Made by a program: the position numbers and the translations under genes. From NCBI GenBank assembly GCA_029775955.1, contig JARVJW010000169.1, forward strand, positions 1 through 16,065: DNA of 16,065 nt. The letters are read 5' to 3'. Under the pieces are notes generated by a model, which was not told the DNA's origin, did not search any database, and saw only the letters and a program-made list of their open reading frames with translations. This document shows, piece by piece, positions 7,535-14,828 of the stretch. The stretch is from Nitrososphaeria archaeon (GTDB lineage: Archaea; Thermoproteota; Nitrososphaeria; Conexivisphaerales; UBA164). Each line of letters begins with the position of its first letter. Positions within the stretch are counted from its first letter, which is position 1.

Positions 7535-7549
7535 AATAGTGTCCCACAC
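7535..7549 (+). repeat. Right terminal inverted repeat of the degenerate IS
   Basis: The sequence AATAGTGTCCCACAC pairs with 6638-6652 (14 of 15 positions). It lies 9 bp downstream of the transposase stop, the position expected of an IS end. Confidence 0.75.
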
Positions 7550-7560
7550 CCTTACGATCA

Positions 7561-7576
7561 GAAACTTTTATATATT
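7561..7576 (+). promoter_or_regulatory. Candidate TATA promoter for the acyl-CoA dehydrogenase
   Basis: GAAACTTTTATATATT combines a purine-rich BRE-like start with a TTTTATATA box and lies just outside the IS right end. It is a good archaeal promoter by eye, but it predicts a start near 7596 and hence a leader of about 180 nt. A second, weaker candidate is TATATTATAAAATGG around 7674-7688, which would give a leader of about 70 nt. Which one is used cannot be decided from the sequence. Confidence 0.4.
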
Positions 7577-7634
7577 TATTCATATTATATATTAAATTAA
7601 ATGAACCTTAAAAATACGTATAAAAAAACAAGAA

Positions 7635-7677
7635 TGATAACTTGTGGTGTTTTATCAAGGAGCAGATATAGCTATAT
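7635..7677. promoter_or_regulatory. Palindromic sites upstream of the acyl-CoA dehydrogenase
   Basis: Two palindromes lie in the leader/promoter region: TGATAA (7635-7640) paired with TTATCA (7652-7657) across 11 bp, and the perfect 12-bp palindrome ATATAGCTATAT (7666-7677), which abuts the TTATAAAATGG candidate promoter. Dimeric regulators of fatty-acid genes bind such symmetric sites, so an operator is possible. In AT-rich DNA short palindromes also arise by chance, and no regulator gene is present in the window. Confidence 0.3.
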
Positions 7678-7760
7678 TATAAAATGGAATGATATTAACA
7701 TTTTCTCATATAAGCACGAGATGATCTTGTCTCATAAAGGGATAAGCTGCAAAGAACAAA

Positions 7761-7767
7761 AGGAGAT
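7761..7767 (+). promoter_or_regulatory. Shine-Dalgarno of the acyl-CoA dehydrogenase
   Basis: AGGAGAT lies 6 nt before the TTG at 7774. It is the only good ribosome binding site near the beginning of this frame and decides in favour of the rare TTG start. Confidence 0.75.
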
Positions 7768-7773
7768 ATTTAA

Positions 7774-9435
7774 TTGAACTCTGGGAATGATGCATACATA
7801 CACCTTTCGAATTCTTATGGGAAGAATCATTTTCTAGTGGACAAGCCTTTGCAACTTATTCTTAGATACTTTACTGGTAGAGTGCCAGACCTATCCTCTT
7901 TGGGTTCTTATGCCGGTAAGGAACTCTATGAAGTTGCTGATTATGTAGATAAGCTGGCAAACCCAAAACTGATCATGTGGAGCATAAACGGAGAAAGGGT
8001 TGACGAGGTATGGCTGGCTCCTTCAGAGCGTCTTGTTCTTGATACACTATTTAAGAAATTTAAGGTGAACAGACCACAATATAGAGATGGAACTTGGTTT
8101 GACCATTACGCCTCGATTTATCTAATTTCTGATCCAGGCATAGCCTGCATACTTACAGTGACAAATCAGACAGCTTATGCGCTTTACAAATACGGGAATG
8201 AAGCTCAAAAGAAACTGATCGATGGTATGATCGGTGAATTGGATACAATCACGCAAGGTGCTACTTGGTTCACAGAATTGCAGGGAGGTAGCGACCTTGG
8301 AGCTAATACTGTGCAAGCAACCAACGAAGGATATTTTTGGCGATTGAACGGGGACACAAAATACTTTGCCAGCAATGCCGGTCTAGCTGATTATGCGCTT
8401 GTGACAGCGAGACCAAAGGGAGCACCTTCAGGAGCCAAGGGACTGGGACTATTTCTAGTTCCAAAGTACGATTCCTCTGGTAAAAGGAATTTCATAGTCC
8501 GGCGATTGAAGGAAAAGAGCGCGACTGTAAGTGTCCCCACAGGAGAAGTCGAGTTCCATAATTCTGAAGCTCAGTTAATAGGAGAACTAAAAGAAGGAAT
8601 CTATTATACAATGGAAGACCTCATGGTGTCCCGTCTGGCCAACTCGTTTGGAGCACTCGGGATAGCTAGGAAGTCTTACCTAGAAGCTTATTATTATGCG
8701 CAAAAGAGAATGGCTTTTGGCAAATTGCTGATCGAGCATCCTTTAGTGCAGAGGGACCTACTTGATATGGAAGTCTACCTTGAGGGGTCGCTGGCTCTAG
8801 CTTTCAAATCTCTTGACCAGTTCCAAAAATCTTGGATGCAAACTCCACCATACAATGACGCCTACCACTATGCAAGGCTACTTACTCATATCACCAAGAA
8901 TGCAACTGCAGAGGTGGCCTCACATCTTTCAAAGATAGCAATGGAGCTGCATGGAGGAGTAGGATTCTTAGAAGAGTATCCTGTAGAGAGGTTGCACAGA
9001 GAGGCATTGATTACGCCTATTTGGGAGGGGACAAGTAACATTCAAGCATTAGATATGCTTGAAGTAATTGCAAAGAAAAAAGCTCATCTGATGCTACTTG
9101 AAGATATGAGAAAATTGAGAGATGATATATCTCATGGGAGAGATACTGCAGACATGGCATTGAATAAAATGGAGGATACCCTAAGCTACTTTTCCTCTGA
9201 TGAGTCTGAGGCGCAGTTTTATTCAAAGGACGTTCTTACTGTACTGGGCAACGGAATATCAACAATAATGTTACTTGAAATCGGGACAAAGCTTGGAATT
9301 GAAAGATTCCTAGAGCTCGGCAGGCTCTACGCTATACATTTTCTTGATGGCAAACCATATCCAGCAGATGCAATAAGTAAAGCAAAGAGTCTATTCGAGA
9401 TAGATAAGATTGCGCAGGTGGTGACCAATGCATAA
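7774..9435 (+). CDS. Acyl-CoA dehydrogenase family protein (AidB/FadE-like)
   Basis: This FAD enzyme introduces a 2,3-double bond into acyl-CoA, the first step of beta-oxidation. In order: an N-terminal extension of about 100 residues; a helical domain; the FAD/substrate loop ATWFTELQGGSDLG at 163-176; the beta domain with GDTKYFASNAGLADYALVTAR and GLGLFLVPK; and the C-terminal helical domain with KRMAFGKLLIEHPLVQRDL, ELHGGVGFLEEYPVERLHR and PIWEGTSNIQALD, where E418 is the expected catalytic base. At 553 aa it is longer than the usual 380-aa enzymes and fits the AidB-like long subgroup, whose members also occur in archaea. Translation starts at a TTG with a good AGGAGAT upstream. It is the only intact plus-strand gene in the window, sits between an IS remnant and a truncated acyl-CoA synthetase, and faces sufB tail to tail. 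Chain-length specificity is unknown. Confidence 0.93.
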   Translation: MNSGNDAYIHLSNSYGKNHFLVDKPLQLILRYFTGRVPDLSSLGSYAGKELYEVADYVDKLANPKLIMWSINGERVDEVWLAPSERLVLDTLFKKFKVNRPQYRDGTWFDHYASIYLISDPGIACILTVTNQTAYALYKYGNEAQKKLIDGMIGELDTITQGATWFTELQGGSDLGANTVQATNEGYFWRLNGDTKYFASNAGLADYALVTARPKGAPSGAKGLGLFLVPKYDSSGKRNFIVRRLKEKSATVSVPTGEVEFHNSEAQLIGELKEGIYYTMEDLMVSRLANSFGALGIARKSYLEAYYYAQKRMAFGKLLIEHPLVQRDLLDMEVYLEGSLALAFKSLDQFQKSWMQTPPYNDAYHYARLLTHITKNATAEVASHLSKIAMELHGGVGFLEEYPVERLHREALITPIWEGTSNIQALDMLEVIAKKKAHLMLLEDMRKLRDDISHGRDTADMALNKMEDTLSYFSSDESEAQFYSKDVLTVLGNGISTIMLLEIGTKLGIERFLELGRLYAIHFLDGKPYPADAISKAKSLFEIDKIAQVVTNA

Positions 9436-9574
9436 AGGCTTTTTTGTGTTTGACTTTCTCCGTCGTGCAGTTGAACTCTCACCAGAAGTCGAAATCATTT
9501 ATGGTGACAAAAAAATGCTTTGTTACGTATATCAAAAAATAGTTAATTTGTTAATAGTTTCAAATTTAAATTAA
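9428..9574 (+). pseudogene. Truncated acyl-CoA synthetase (AMP-binding) N-terminal fragment
   Basis: An ATG overlaps the stop of the acyl-CoA dehydrogenase (ATGCATAA, 8-nt overlap) and opens a 48-codon frame. It contains VFDFLRRAVELSPEVEIIYG, then DKKMLCYVYQKIVNLL. This matches the usual start of long-chain acyl-CoA synthetases (FL.RA..L.P...A..YGD...TY.E...... N.LA). Those enzymes are normally 500 or more residues long; here the frame ends at TAA 9572-9574 and nothing of the family is recognised further on. The overlapping start implies that dehydrogenase and synthetase once formed one translationally coupled operon, and that most of the synthetase was then deleted or decayed. The fragment cannot have the ligase activity. 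The identification rests on about 40 residues read by eye. Confidence 0.6.
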
Positions 9575-9649
9575 AGAAATTATTTATTTTAAATCGGCAA
9601 TTTATCCTAATTTTTAAATAACCCAACTTTTAATTAATGCAACAAAGCA
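9516..9649. repeat. Inverted repeat pair flanking AT-rich DNA
   Basis: TGCTTTGTT (9516-9524) and AACAAAGCA (9641-9649) are perfect 9-bp inverted copies. The match continues imperfectly inward. They enclose about 116 bp of very AT-rich sequence with no gene. This could be a small MITE-like element or a chance pair. The left copy falls inside the synthetase-like reading frame, which argues somewhat against a transposon end. The rest of 9575-9692 shows nothing recognisable; on the minus strand the sufB stop is followed at once by TTTTT (9692-9688), a possible weak archaeal terminator. Confidence 0.3.
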
Positions 9650-9692
9650 CTCGTTTTTATCCAAGGGGACTTCCCGCTCGCTGAGTTAAAAA

Positions 9693-11078
9693 CTAGCCCA
9701 CTGACCCAGACAATTCCATTTCTATTAACCTGTTAAGTTCTACTGCAAAGTCTGCTGGTATTTTTTTCTCAAAATCCTCTAAATATCCTGAAATTATAAT
9801 AGCTCTGGCTTCGGCCTCTGTTAACCCTCTGCTTTGGATGTAAAATAACATCTCTTCGCTTATCTTTCCTGCTATAGCCTCATGAACAACTGTTGATTTG
9901 TTCTCATTAACTATTTCATATGGATACGTATAAGATGAAGATGAACTGTCAGCTATCAGTGAATCACACTTAACATAGGCCCTGGAATTAACAGCACCAC
10001 GTGACACATAAACCTGACCTCTGTAGGTTGACCTGCCTCCATTCATAGATATACCCTTCGATTGAATTATTGATGAAGTTTCAGGTGCAATATGATATGC
10101 CTTTCCTCCTGAATCAATTTCCTGCTTTCCTGATGCCATGCTCAATGAAATGATGTCTGTGCTGGCACCTTTACCCACAAGGTACGATGCAGGATATGCC
10201 ATTGTTACTGCACTTCCCACGTTCCCGCCAATCCATTCCATTCTTCCGCCATCATAAACTCTTGCCCTTTCCGTTACAAGGTTGTACACATTTTTTGACC
10301 AGTTCTGAATTGAAGTGTACTTAACATGGGCCCCTTTTTTTACTATAATTTCAACAACTCCAGAATGCAGGGAAGCCTGTGAATACTTTGGTGCTGTGCA
10401 GTTTTCTATATAGTGTATATAGCTGTCTTCATCTGCAACTATGAGAGTTCTATCAAATGAGCCTTCGCTTGAACTGTTCATCCTAAAATATGCATAAAGT
10501 GGTTTTTCGAGCCTGACACCTTTTGGCACATATACAAAGCTACCCCCTCCCCAAACCGCATAAGTCAATGCAGAAAACTTGTTATCGCCTATTGGAATCA
10601 CTTTCCCAAAGTTTTCCTTCACAAGGTTCGGATATTCCTTTACCGCCTCGTCCATCGATACAAAAATTATTCCCTGAGATTCCAGCTCCTTTTTAATGTT
10701 ATGATAAACCATTTCAGATTCAAACTGGGCTCCAACACCAGCCAGAAATTTCCTTTCAGATTCAGGAACCCCAAGGCGCTCAAAAGTCTCCCTTATTGAT
10801 GATGGTAATTCATCCCACGTTCCTGCCATTTTGCTCACTGGCCTGATGTAATATATCAGGTCATCTAGGTTAAGTCCTCCAAGCTCTGGTCCCCATTTTG
10901 GCATTGGAAAATTTAGAAATTTCTTTAAGGCCTTTTTTCTGATATCTTCTATCCAAGAAGGATCATTTTTTAACCTGGAAATTTCTTCAATGAGTTTTTC
11001 GTCGATTCCGGGAGGTGATACATAACTGTAATTAGCTCTAACTGAAAAGTCATGCCTAGCATTGCTCATAAAACGCAT
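9693..11078 (-). CDS. sufB: Fe-S cluster assembly scaffold protein SufB
   Basis: SufB is the scaffold of the SUF iron-sulfur assembly system and works with the ATPase SufC, and with SufD where present. The 461-aa length is normal. Visible hallmarks are the GVGAQFESEMVYHNIKKEL block at 114-132, AVWGGGSFVYVPKGV at 174-188, IENCTAPKYS, the beta-helix core (MEWIGGNVGS, GGKAYHIAPETSS, GRSTYRGQV) and YVKCDSLI followed by VVHEA. C371 and E400 correspond to the conserved Cys and Glu that matter in E. coli SufB. SufC and SufD are not in the window. It lies 39 bp downstream of gltX on the same strand and may be co-transcribed or use weak AT-rich elements in that gap. Two ATGs (residues 1 and 4) compete as start, with no Shine-Dalgarno for either. 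Confidence 0.95.
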   Translation of the reverse strand: MRFMSNARHDFSVRANYSYVSPPGIDEKLIEEISRLKNDPSWIEDIRKKALKKFLNFPMPKWGPELGGLNLDDLIYYIRPVSKMAGTWDELPSSIRETFERLGVPESERKFLAGVGAQFESEMVYHNIKKELESQGIIFVSMDEAVKEYPNLVKENFGKVIPIGDNKFSALTYAVWGGGSFVYVPKGVRLEKPLYAYFRMNSSSEGSFDRTLIVADEDSYIHYIENCTAPKYSQASLHSGVVEIIVKKGAHVKYTSIQNWSKNVYNLVTERARVYDGGRMEWIGGNVGSAVTMAYPASYLVGKGASTDIISLSMASGKQEIDSGGKAYHIAPETSSIIQSKGISMNGGRSTYRGQVYVSRGAVNSRAYVKCDSLIADSSSSSYTYPYEIVNENKSTVVHEAIAGKISEEMLFYIQSRGLTEAEARAIIISGYLEDFEKKIPADFAVELNRLIEMELSGSVG

Positions 11079-11117
11079 TTGCGCTCGGTAGTATTTTTAC
11101 ATTTATCAACTTCCAGA

Positions 11118-12818
11118 TCAGCGTGAAGTGTAAACTGCGTAAACATTTTCAGGTTTAATTTCTTCAATTTTAGCAAAGAACCTCCTCTCGAACTGCACAT
11201 GAGAACCCTTAGACTCGTATGTAATGTTACTTTCACTTTTTCCCATTAACTCAGTTGCATCATCCATAAGTACTGTTATGCCTATACTTTCATTTTCGGT
11301 GACCCACTGTATATGGGGCAAACCCTTAGCATAGTTGAGGTCATTATTGACAAACTGGGCATCTTCGTCGAATAGCCTGAAGTTGCCAAGCCCTATTAAT
11401 CTGACCTCTTTATCACTATTTCCAGAAAAATCACGCTCTTCTATGATAATGCCCCCTGCATTTACAGTTATAATACGCCTTGGCCTGTCAGGATCATCTG
11501 GATGCCTAGGCAGTGAAACAGTAAATTGATCGGGTACTCCTTTAAGTTTTAATTTATGTAATTCCCCAAATACACCAAAGTACCTATTAGAGACCCTGTC
11601 AATAATCTTTCGATTCAAAGCATAAAGTATGTCAAGGCTAACTGTAGCTGTGTTGGGATTTATCCCCATCTCATGTATCATTTTCCTTATCGCTTCAGGC
11701 TCAATTCCCCTTCTTCTGAGCGCTGCAAGGGTGCCAAGCCGTGGGTCATCATACCCAAAAAATTTTCCCCCTTTTATCCCCATTTCAATATCTGATTTGC
11801 TCAGGGAACCACCTTCTATCACCAGCTTTCCATAATGAACAGCCTGAGGGTAGACCCAACCAAATGCCTGATAAACGTAACTCTGCCTTATCATGTTGAC
11901 AAAGTGCTCTTGTCCCCTTATTATGTGGGTTATATTCATCAAATGGTCATCTACAGCAGATGCCCAGTTGTAAAGGGGCCAGATGCGATATTTTTTACCT
12001 GCAATAGGATGAGAATGCGTCTCGGGGTCAATTATCCTGAGGGCCGGCCAATCTCTCACTGCAGGATTAGGGTGATCCAAATTTGTCTTTATCCTTACAA
12101 CTGCTTGCCCCTCCTTGTACTCCCCATTGAGCATTTTATACCATCTTTCAAGATGCTCTTTGGGCGAAAGTTCCCTGTCAGGACAGGGCACAGACCTCAG
12201 TACAAGGTCTTTAAAACTCTGGCTATCACATTCTGTAACATACGCCAGCCCTATTTTTATTGCCTCTTCAGCCCATTTATAATATATTTCCATCCTCTCG
12301 CTCTGTATATACATTTCATCCCATTCACAACCTAGCCACCTGAGGTCTTCCTTTACCATGCTATAGAATTTCTTATCTGACCGTTTCAATCTTGGATCAG
12401 TGTCCTCGAATCGCACAATGAACTTTCCACTATATTTTTTTGCGTAATCATGAGAAAGTATTGCGGCCCTTGAAGAACCAAGGTGCAGTGCACTGTTCGG
12501 ATTTGGCGCAAAGCGCGTAACTACCTTCTCCTGAACTGCCCCAGGAAGGTCTGGCAGGCCAAGTTCTTCCTGCTTCTTTTTGTCCTCCTTTACGTAAATT
12601 TCATTTAATTTCCCTAATGTAATTGATGATACCTCACTACATATTTCACTTACGATAGGCATAATTTCCTTTACTGATGGCCTGAGTTCTGGCTTTAGTG
12701 AAAGAAGCTTTCCCATAACTGATGAAGGATCGGCTTTACCCTCATGCTTAAAGGCATTTTGCGCAGCTATTTTCCTGATAATTTCCCTCAGTTCATCACT
12801 TTTTTCTCCTGATTGCAA
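11118..12818 (-). CDS. gltX: Glutamyl-tRNA synthetase, archaeal type
   Basis: This class Ib synthetase attaches glutamate to tRNA; in archaea it usually also charges tRNA-Gln for later amidation by GatDE. An archaeal N-terminal helical extension of about 95 residues precedes the catalytic domain. RFAPNPNSALHLGSSRAA carries the HIGH-type motif as HLGS (112-115), RFEDTDPR lies at 136-143, IIRGQEHF follows, and the KMSKS-type loop is SLSKS at 338-342. The C-terminal part (from about residue 400) is the GlnRS-like beta-barrel anticodon domain, giving 566 aa, normal for archaea. The frame has no ATG near its start; the TTG at 12818 has GGAGG 12 nt upstream, and the gene overlaps the prenyl synthase by 23 nt, so it is co-transcribed with the isoprenoid genes. 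HLGS instead of HIGH is within the variation of the archaeal group. Confidence 0.96.
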   Translation of the reverse strand: MQSGEKSDELREIIRKIAAQNAFKHEGKADPSSVMGKLLSLKPELRPSVKEIMPIVSEICSEVSSITLGKLNEIYVKEDKKKQEELGLPDLPGAVQEKVVTRFAPNPNSALHLGSSRAAILSHDYAKKYSGKFIVRFEDTDPRLKRSDKKFYSMVKEDLRWLGCEWDEMYIQSERMEIYYKWAEEAIKIGLAYVTECDSQSFKDLVLRSVPCPDRELSPKEHLERWYKMLNGEYKEGQAVVRIKTNLDHPNPAVRDWPALRIIDPETHSHPIAGKKYRIWPLYNWASAVDDHLMNITHIIRGQEHFVNMIRQSYVYQAFGWVYPQAVHYGKLVIEGGSLSKSDIEMGIKGGKFFGYDDPRLGTLAALRRRGIEPEAIRKMIHEMGINPNTATVSLDILYALNRKIIDRVSNRYFGVFGELHKLKLKGVPDQFTVSLPRHPDDPDRPRRIITVNAGGIIIEERDFSGNSDKEVRLIGLGNFRLFDEDAQFVNNDLNYAKGLPHIQWVTENESIGITVLMDDATELMGKSESNITYESKGSHVQFERRFFAKIEEIKPENVYAVYTSR

Positions 12819-13761
12819 GTTCCACTAGTTCCTCCAGATTCCTTTTTGAATCTGATTCTGGAATTTTCTCTAAGGCATTAAGCGCAGATTTTGCGTACGC
12901 ATTAGCGACATTTAAAACATGCTCTTCAAGTTGCATTGACTTTACCCTATCCACTATTTCCTTCATCTCTTCATCACTGGAAGGCTTACCATAAACCCTC
13001 ATTATCTTTGCCTTCAATTCTTTATCTGCCATATTAATGGCAGTACTGATTGGGAGAGTCATTTTTCCTTCCCTTATGTCAGAACCAACCGGCTTGCCAG
13101 TCTCATCTGGATCACCTATTATACCTAGCAAATCATCCACGATCTGAAATGCAATGCCGAAGCTGTCGCCATATGTTCTGGCAGCATTTTCATATTCTTT
13201 TTTTCCTGATGCATAAACCCCTATCAGTGCTGATGCCACAAATAGAGCTGATGTCTTTCTCCTTATTAAATCGTAATAAAAGCTTTCATTGAATTCCTTT
13301 GGAGGCGTTAAATCCATGTCCTGTCCCTCACATATCATGACTACATTTTCCGTAAGCACTCTGGTTGACCAAAAGAACCTATCAGGATAAAAATTCAAGA
13401 TTTTAGACATCAAAAGAGCTCTGTAAGCTTCGGCAAAGAGAAGGTCACCCGCAAGTATAGCCTTAGGGGTGCCAAAAACTTTGTGAACCGTAGGAACGCC
13501 CCTCCTGTATTCATCGTTATCCATAATGTCATCGTGCACAAGCGTGAAGCTATGAATCAGTTCCACCGCGGCTGCTGCTTCTATTATGTCATCAGCCGTT
13601 CCTCCAAGGGATTCGTAGAAACGTACCGTCAAAAGTGGCCTCAGCCTTTTGCCACCCGCAGATATCAAATGAGCTGAAGCCCTGTAAACATCCATGTTTT
13701 CTCTCAATAAGCTATTAATGAATGAATTAACCCTGTTAATAACTTCAGAGTACTGCATCAT
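12796..13761 (-). CDS. idsA: Short-chain prenyl diphosphate synthase, probably geranylgeranyl diphosphate synthase
   Basis: The enzyme condenses IPP with allylic diphosphates to the C20 (or C15) chain used for archaeal ether lipids. Numbered from the start chosen here, GGKRLRP is at 36-42, the first Asp-rich motif DDIMD at 77-81 and the second, DDLLG, at 209-213. The fifth residue before the first motif is Phe (F72), as in the Sulfolobus GGPP synthase where that Phe sets C20 length; a C20 product is inferred. The frame is open back to an ATG at 13785, but the ATGATG at 13761/13758 is preferred: it gives a 4-nt ATGA overlap with the fni stop, and AGGAG lies 12 nt upstream. The product is then 321 aa, a usual length. 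It lies between fni and gltX in one operon. Confidence 0.93.
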   Translation of the reverse strand: MMQYSEVINRVNSFINSLLRENMDVYRASAHLISAGGKRLRPLLTVRFYESLGGTADDIIEAAAAVELIHSFTLVHDDIMDNDEYRRGVPTVHKVFGTPKAILAGDLLFAEAYRALLMSKILNFYPDRFFWSTRVLTENVVMICEGQDMDLTPPKEFNESFYYDLIRRKTSALFVASALIGVYASGKKEYENAARTYGDSFGIAFQIVDDLLGIIGDPDETGKPVGSDIREGKMTLPISTAINMADKELKAKIMRVYGKPSSDEEMKEIVDRVKSMQLEEHVLNVANAYAKSALNALEKIPESDSKRNLEELVELAIRRKK

Positions 13762-14828
13762 TGAATGCCAACGCTCCTGGCCCATTCCCCCAATGGACCC
13801 AGAAGTATCTTCCTCTTTTTCTGTAATTCAGATGTCGTTCTGGAACCTGTAAGGAAAAGTGCACTTCTGTACTCAAGGATTGATTTTGATAATAATTTTT
13901 TTGCACCCTCACTTCCACTTTTGAGCACTGCCTTCATTACAGGTAGAGCCATTGCAGATATGTCAGCTCCAATAGATATGGCCTTTGCAATATCAATCCC
14001 GCTTCTGATTCCCCCTGAAGCAATCAGTGGAATTTTGCTTACACTTCTTACTTCCAGAATCGATGCGGCTGTTGGTATGCCCCACTCAGCAAACGCTTCA
14101 GATAGCTCGAATTTTTCCCTGTTACCTGCTTTTTTAGCTCTTATGCCTTCAACTACAGCCCAACTTGTTCCCCCCACTCCTGCAACGTTAATTGCACTTA
14201 TCCCAGCCATATGCAATTCTAACGCCATTTCACGAGATATTCCTGCACCAACCTCCTTAACTATTACCGGAATCTGAATGGCCTTTACTATTTCATTTAT
14301 CTTTGGTACAATACCCTTAAAATTGGTGTCACCCTCTGGCTGAATGAGCTCCTGGAGAGGATTGAGGTGCACCGCAAGCGCATTAGCCTTTACCATATCT
14401 ATTATCTTCTTTATATCCTCAACTGGCATTCCTGAAGCAATCTGTGCCCCCCCAACATTAGCCATTACAAACATATCTGGGGATGTTTCCCTGACTACCG
14501 AAAATGTATCAGAAAGTTCAGGATTCTTTAACGCTGACCTCTGTGAGCCCACTCCCATGCCAATTCCAAGCGAAGATGCAGCCTCCGCAAGCTTTTTATT
14601 AATTTCCTTTGCTTCTTCAGCCCCACCGGTCATAGAATCTATAATCAATGGTGCTGAAAAATGGTTTCCCAAGAACGTCACTGCAGTATCAACTTCATCA
14701 AAGCTTATCCCCGGCGAAGCCTTGTGAATCAATCTGACGTATTCTAACCATGTTGTCTGCATTTTTGCCTCTACCTTTTCCTTTGATACTATTGACAGGT
14801 GATCAATTTTACGTTCGCTTATTGACAA
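13758..14828 (-). CDS. fni: Isopentenyl-diphosphate delta-isomerase, type 2 (FMN-dependent)
   Basis: This enzyme interconverts IPP and DMAPP using reduced FMN, providing the allylic primer for the prenyl synthase encoded next to it. It is a TIM-barrel flavoprotein. The sequence shows RKIDHL near the N-terminus, APLIIDSMTGG at 59-69, GIGMGVGSQR at 88-97, MANVGGAQ, the catalytic block HLNPLQELIQPEGDTNF at 154-170 (H154, N156, Q159 and E160 match the conserved His/Asn/Gln/Glu of the family), VIVKEVGAGIS, INVAGVGGTSW and the phosphate-binding SGGIRSG at 271-277. The 356-aa length is normal. The TTG start at 14828 directly follows the stop of the IPP-producing kinase gene and has GGTGA 6 nt upstream, so the two are translationally coupled. 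Confidence 0.95.
   Translation of the reverse strand: MSISERKIDHLSIVSKEKVEAKMQTTWLEYVRLIHKASPGISFDEVDTAVTFLGNHFSAPLIIDSMTGGAEEAKEINKKLAEAASSLGIGMGVGSQRSALKNPELSDTFSVVRETSPDMFVMANVGGAQIASGMPVEDIKKIIDMVKANALAVHLNPLQELIQPEGDTNFKGIVPKINEIVKAIQIPVIVKEVGAGISREMALELHMAGISAINVAGVGGTSWAVVEGIRAKKAGNREKFELSEAFAEWGIPTAASILEVRSVSKIPLIASGGIRSGIDIAKAISIGADISAMALPVMKAVLKSGSEGAKKLLSKSILEYRSALFLTGSRTTSELQKKRKILLGPLGEWARSVGIQ

Larger units (their letters stand above)
6638..7549 (+). mobile_element. Degenerate DDE insertion sequence bounded by 15-bp inverted repeats
   Basis: The left end GTGTAGGACACTATT (6638-6652) and the right end AATAGTGTCCCACAC (7535-7549) are inverted repeats matching at 14 of 15 positions. 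They enclose 912 bp containing broken transposase reading frames that run toward the right end. The length, the terminal repeats and a single DDE transposase fit an IS5/IS4-superfamily element; the exact family cannot be named. No direct target repeat is evident outside the ends, which fits an old insertion. This accounts for nearly all of the long gap between the helicase and the acyl-CoA dehydrogenase. Confidence 0.75.

Noticed and set aside
7774..9435. Possible foreign codon usage in the acyl-CoA dehydrogenase
   Set aside because: Counted by eye, arginine codons are mostly AGA here and almost all AGG in the oxidoreductase beta gene, but the IPP isomerase gene also mixes AGA and AGG. The contrast does not support transfer by itself.
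9437..9450. T-rich run GGCTTTTTTGTGTTT just after the dehydrogenase stop, as a terminator
   Set aside because: It lies inside the overlapping synthetase-like reading frame (Gly-Phe-Phe-Val-Phe), so the T-run is explained by coding and is not good evidence of a terminator.
13765..14277. 170-codon plus-strand open frame
   Set aside because: It is the antisense shadow of the type 2 IPP isomerase, which has full catalytic motifs. The same reasoning removes the plus-strand frames at 11835-12335 (under gltX) and 14344-14727.
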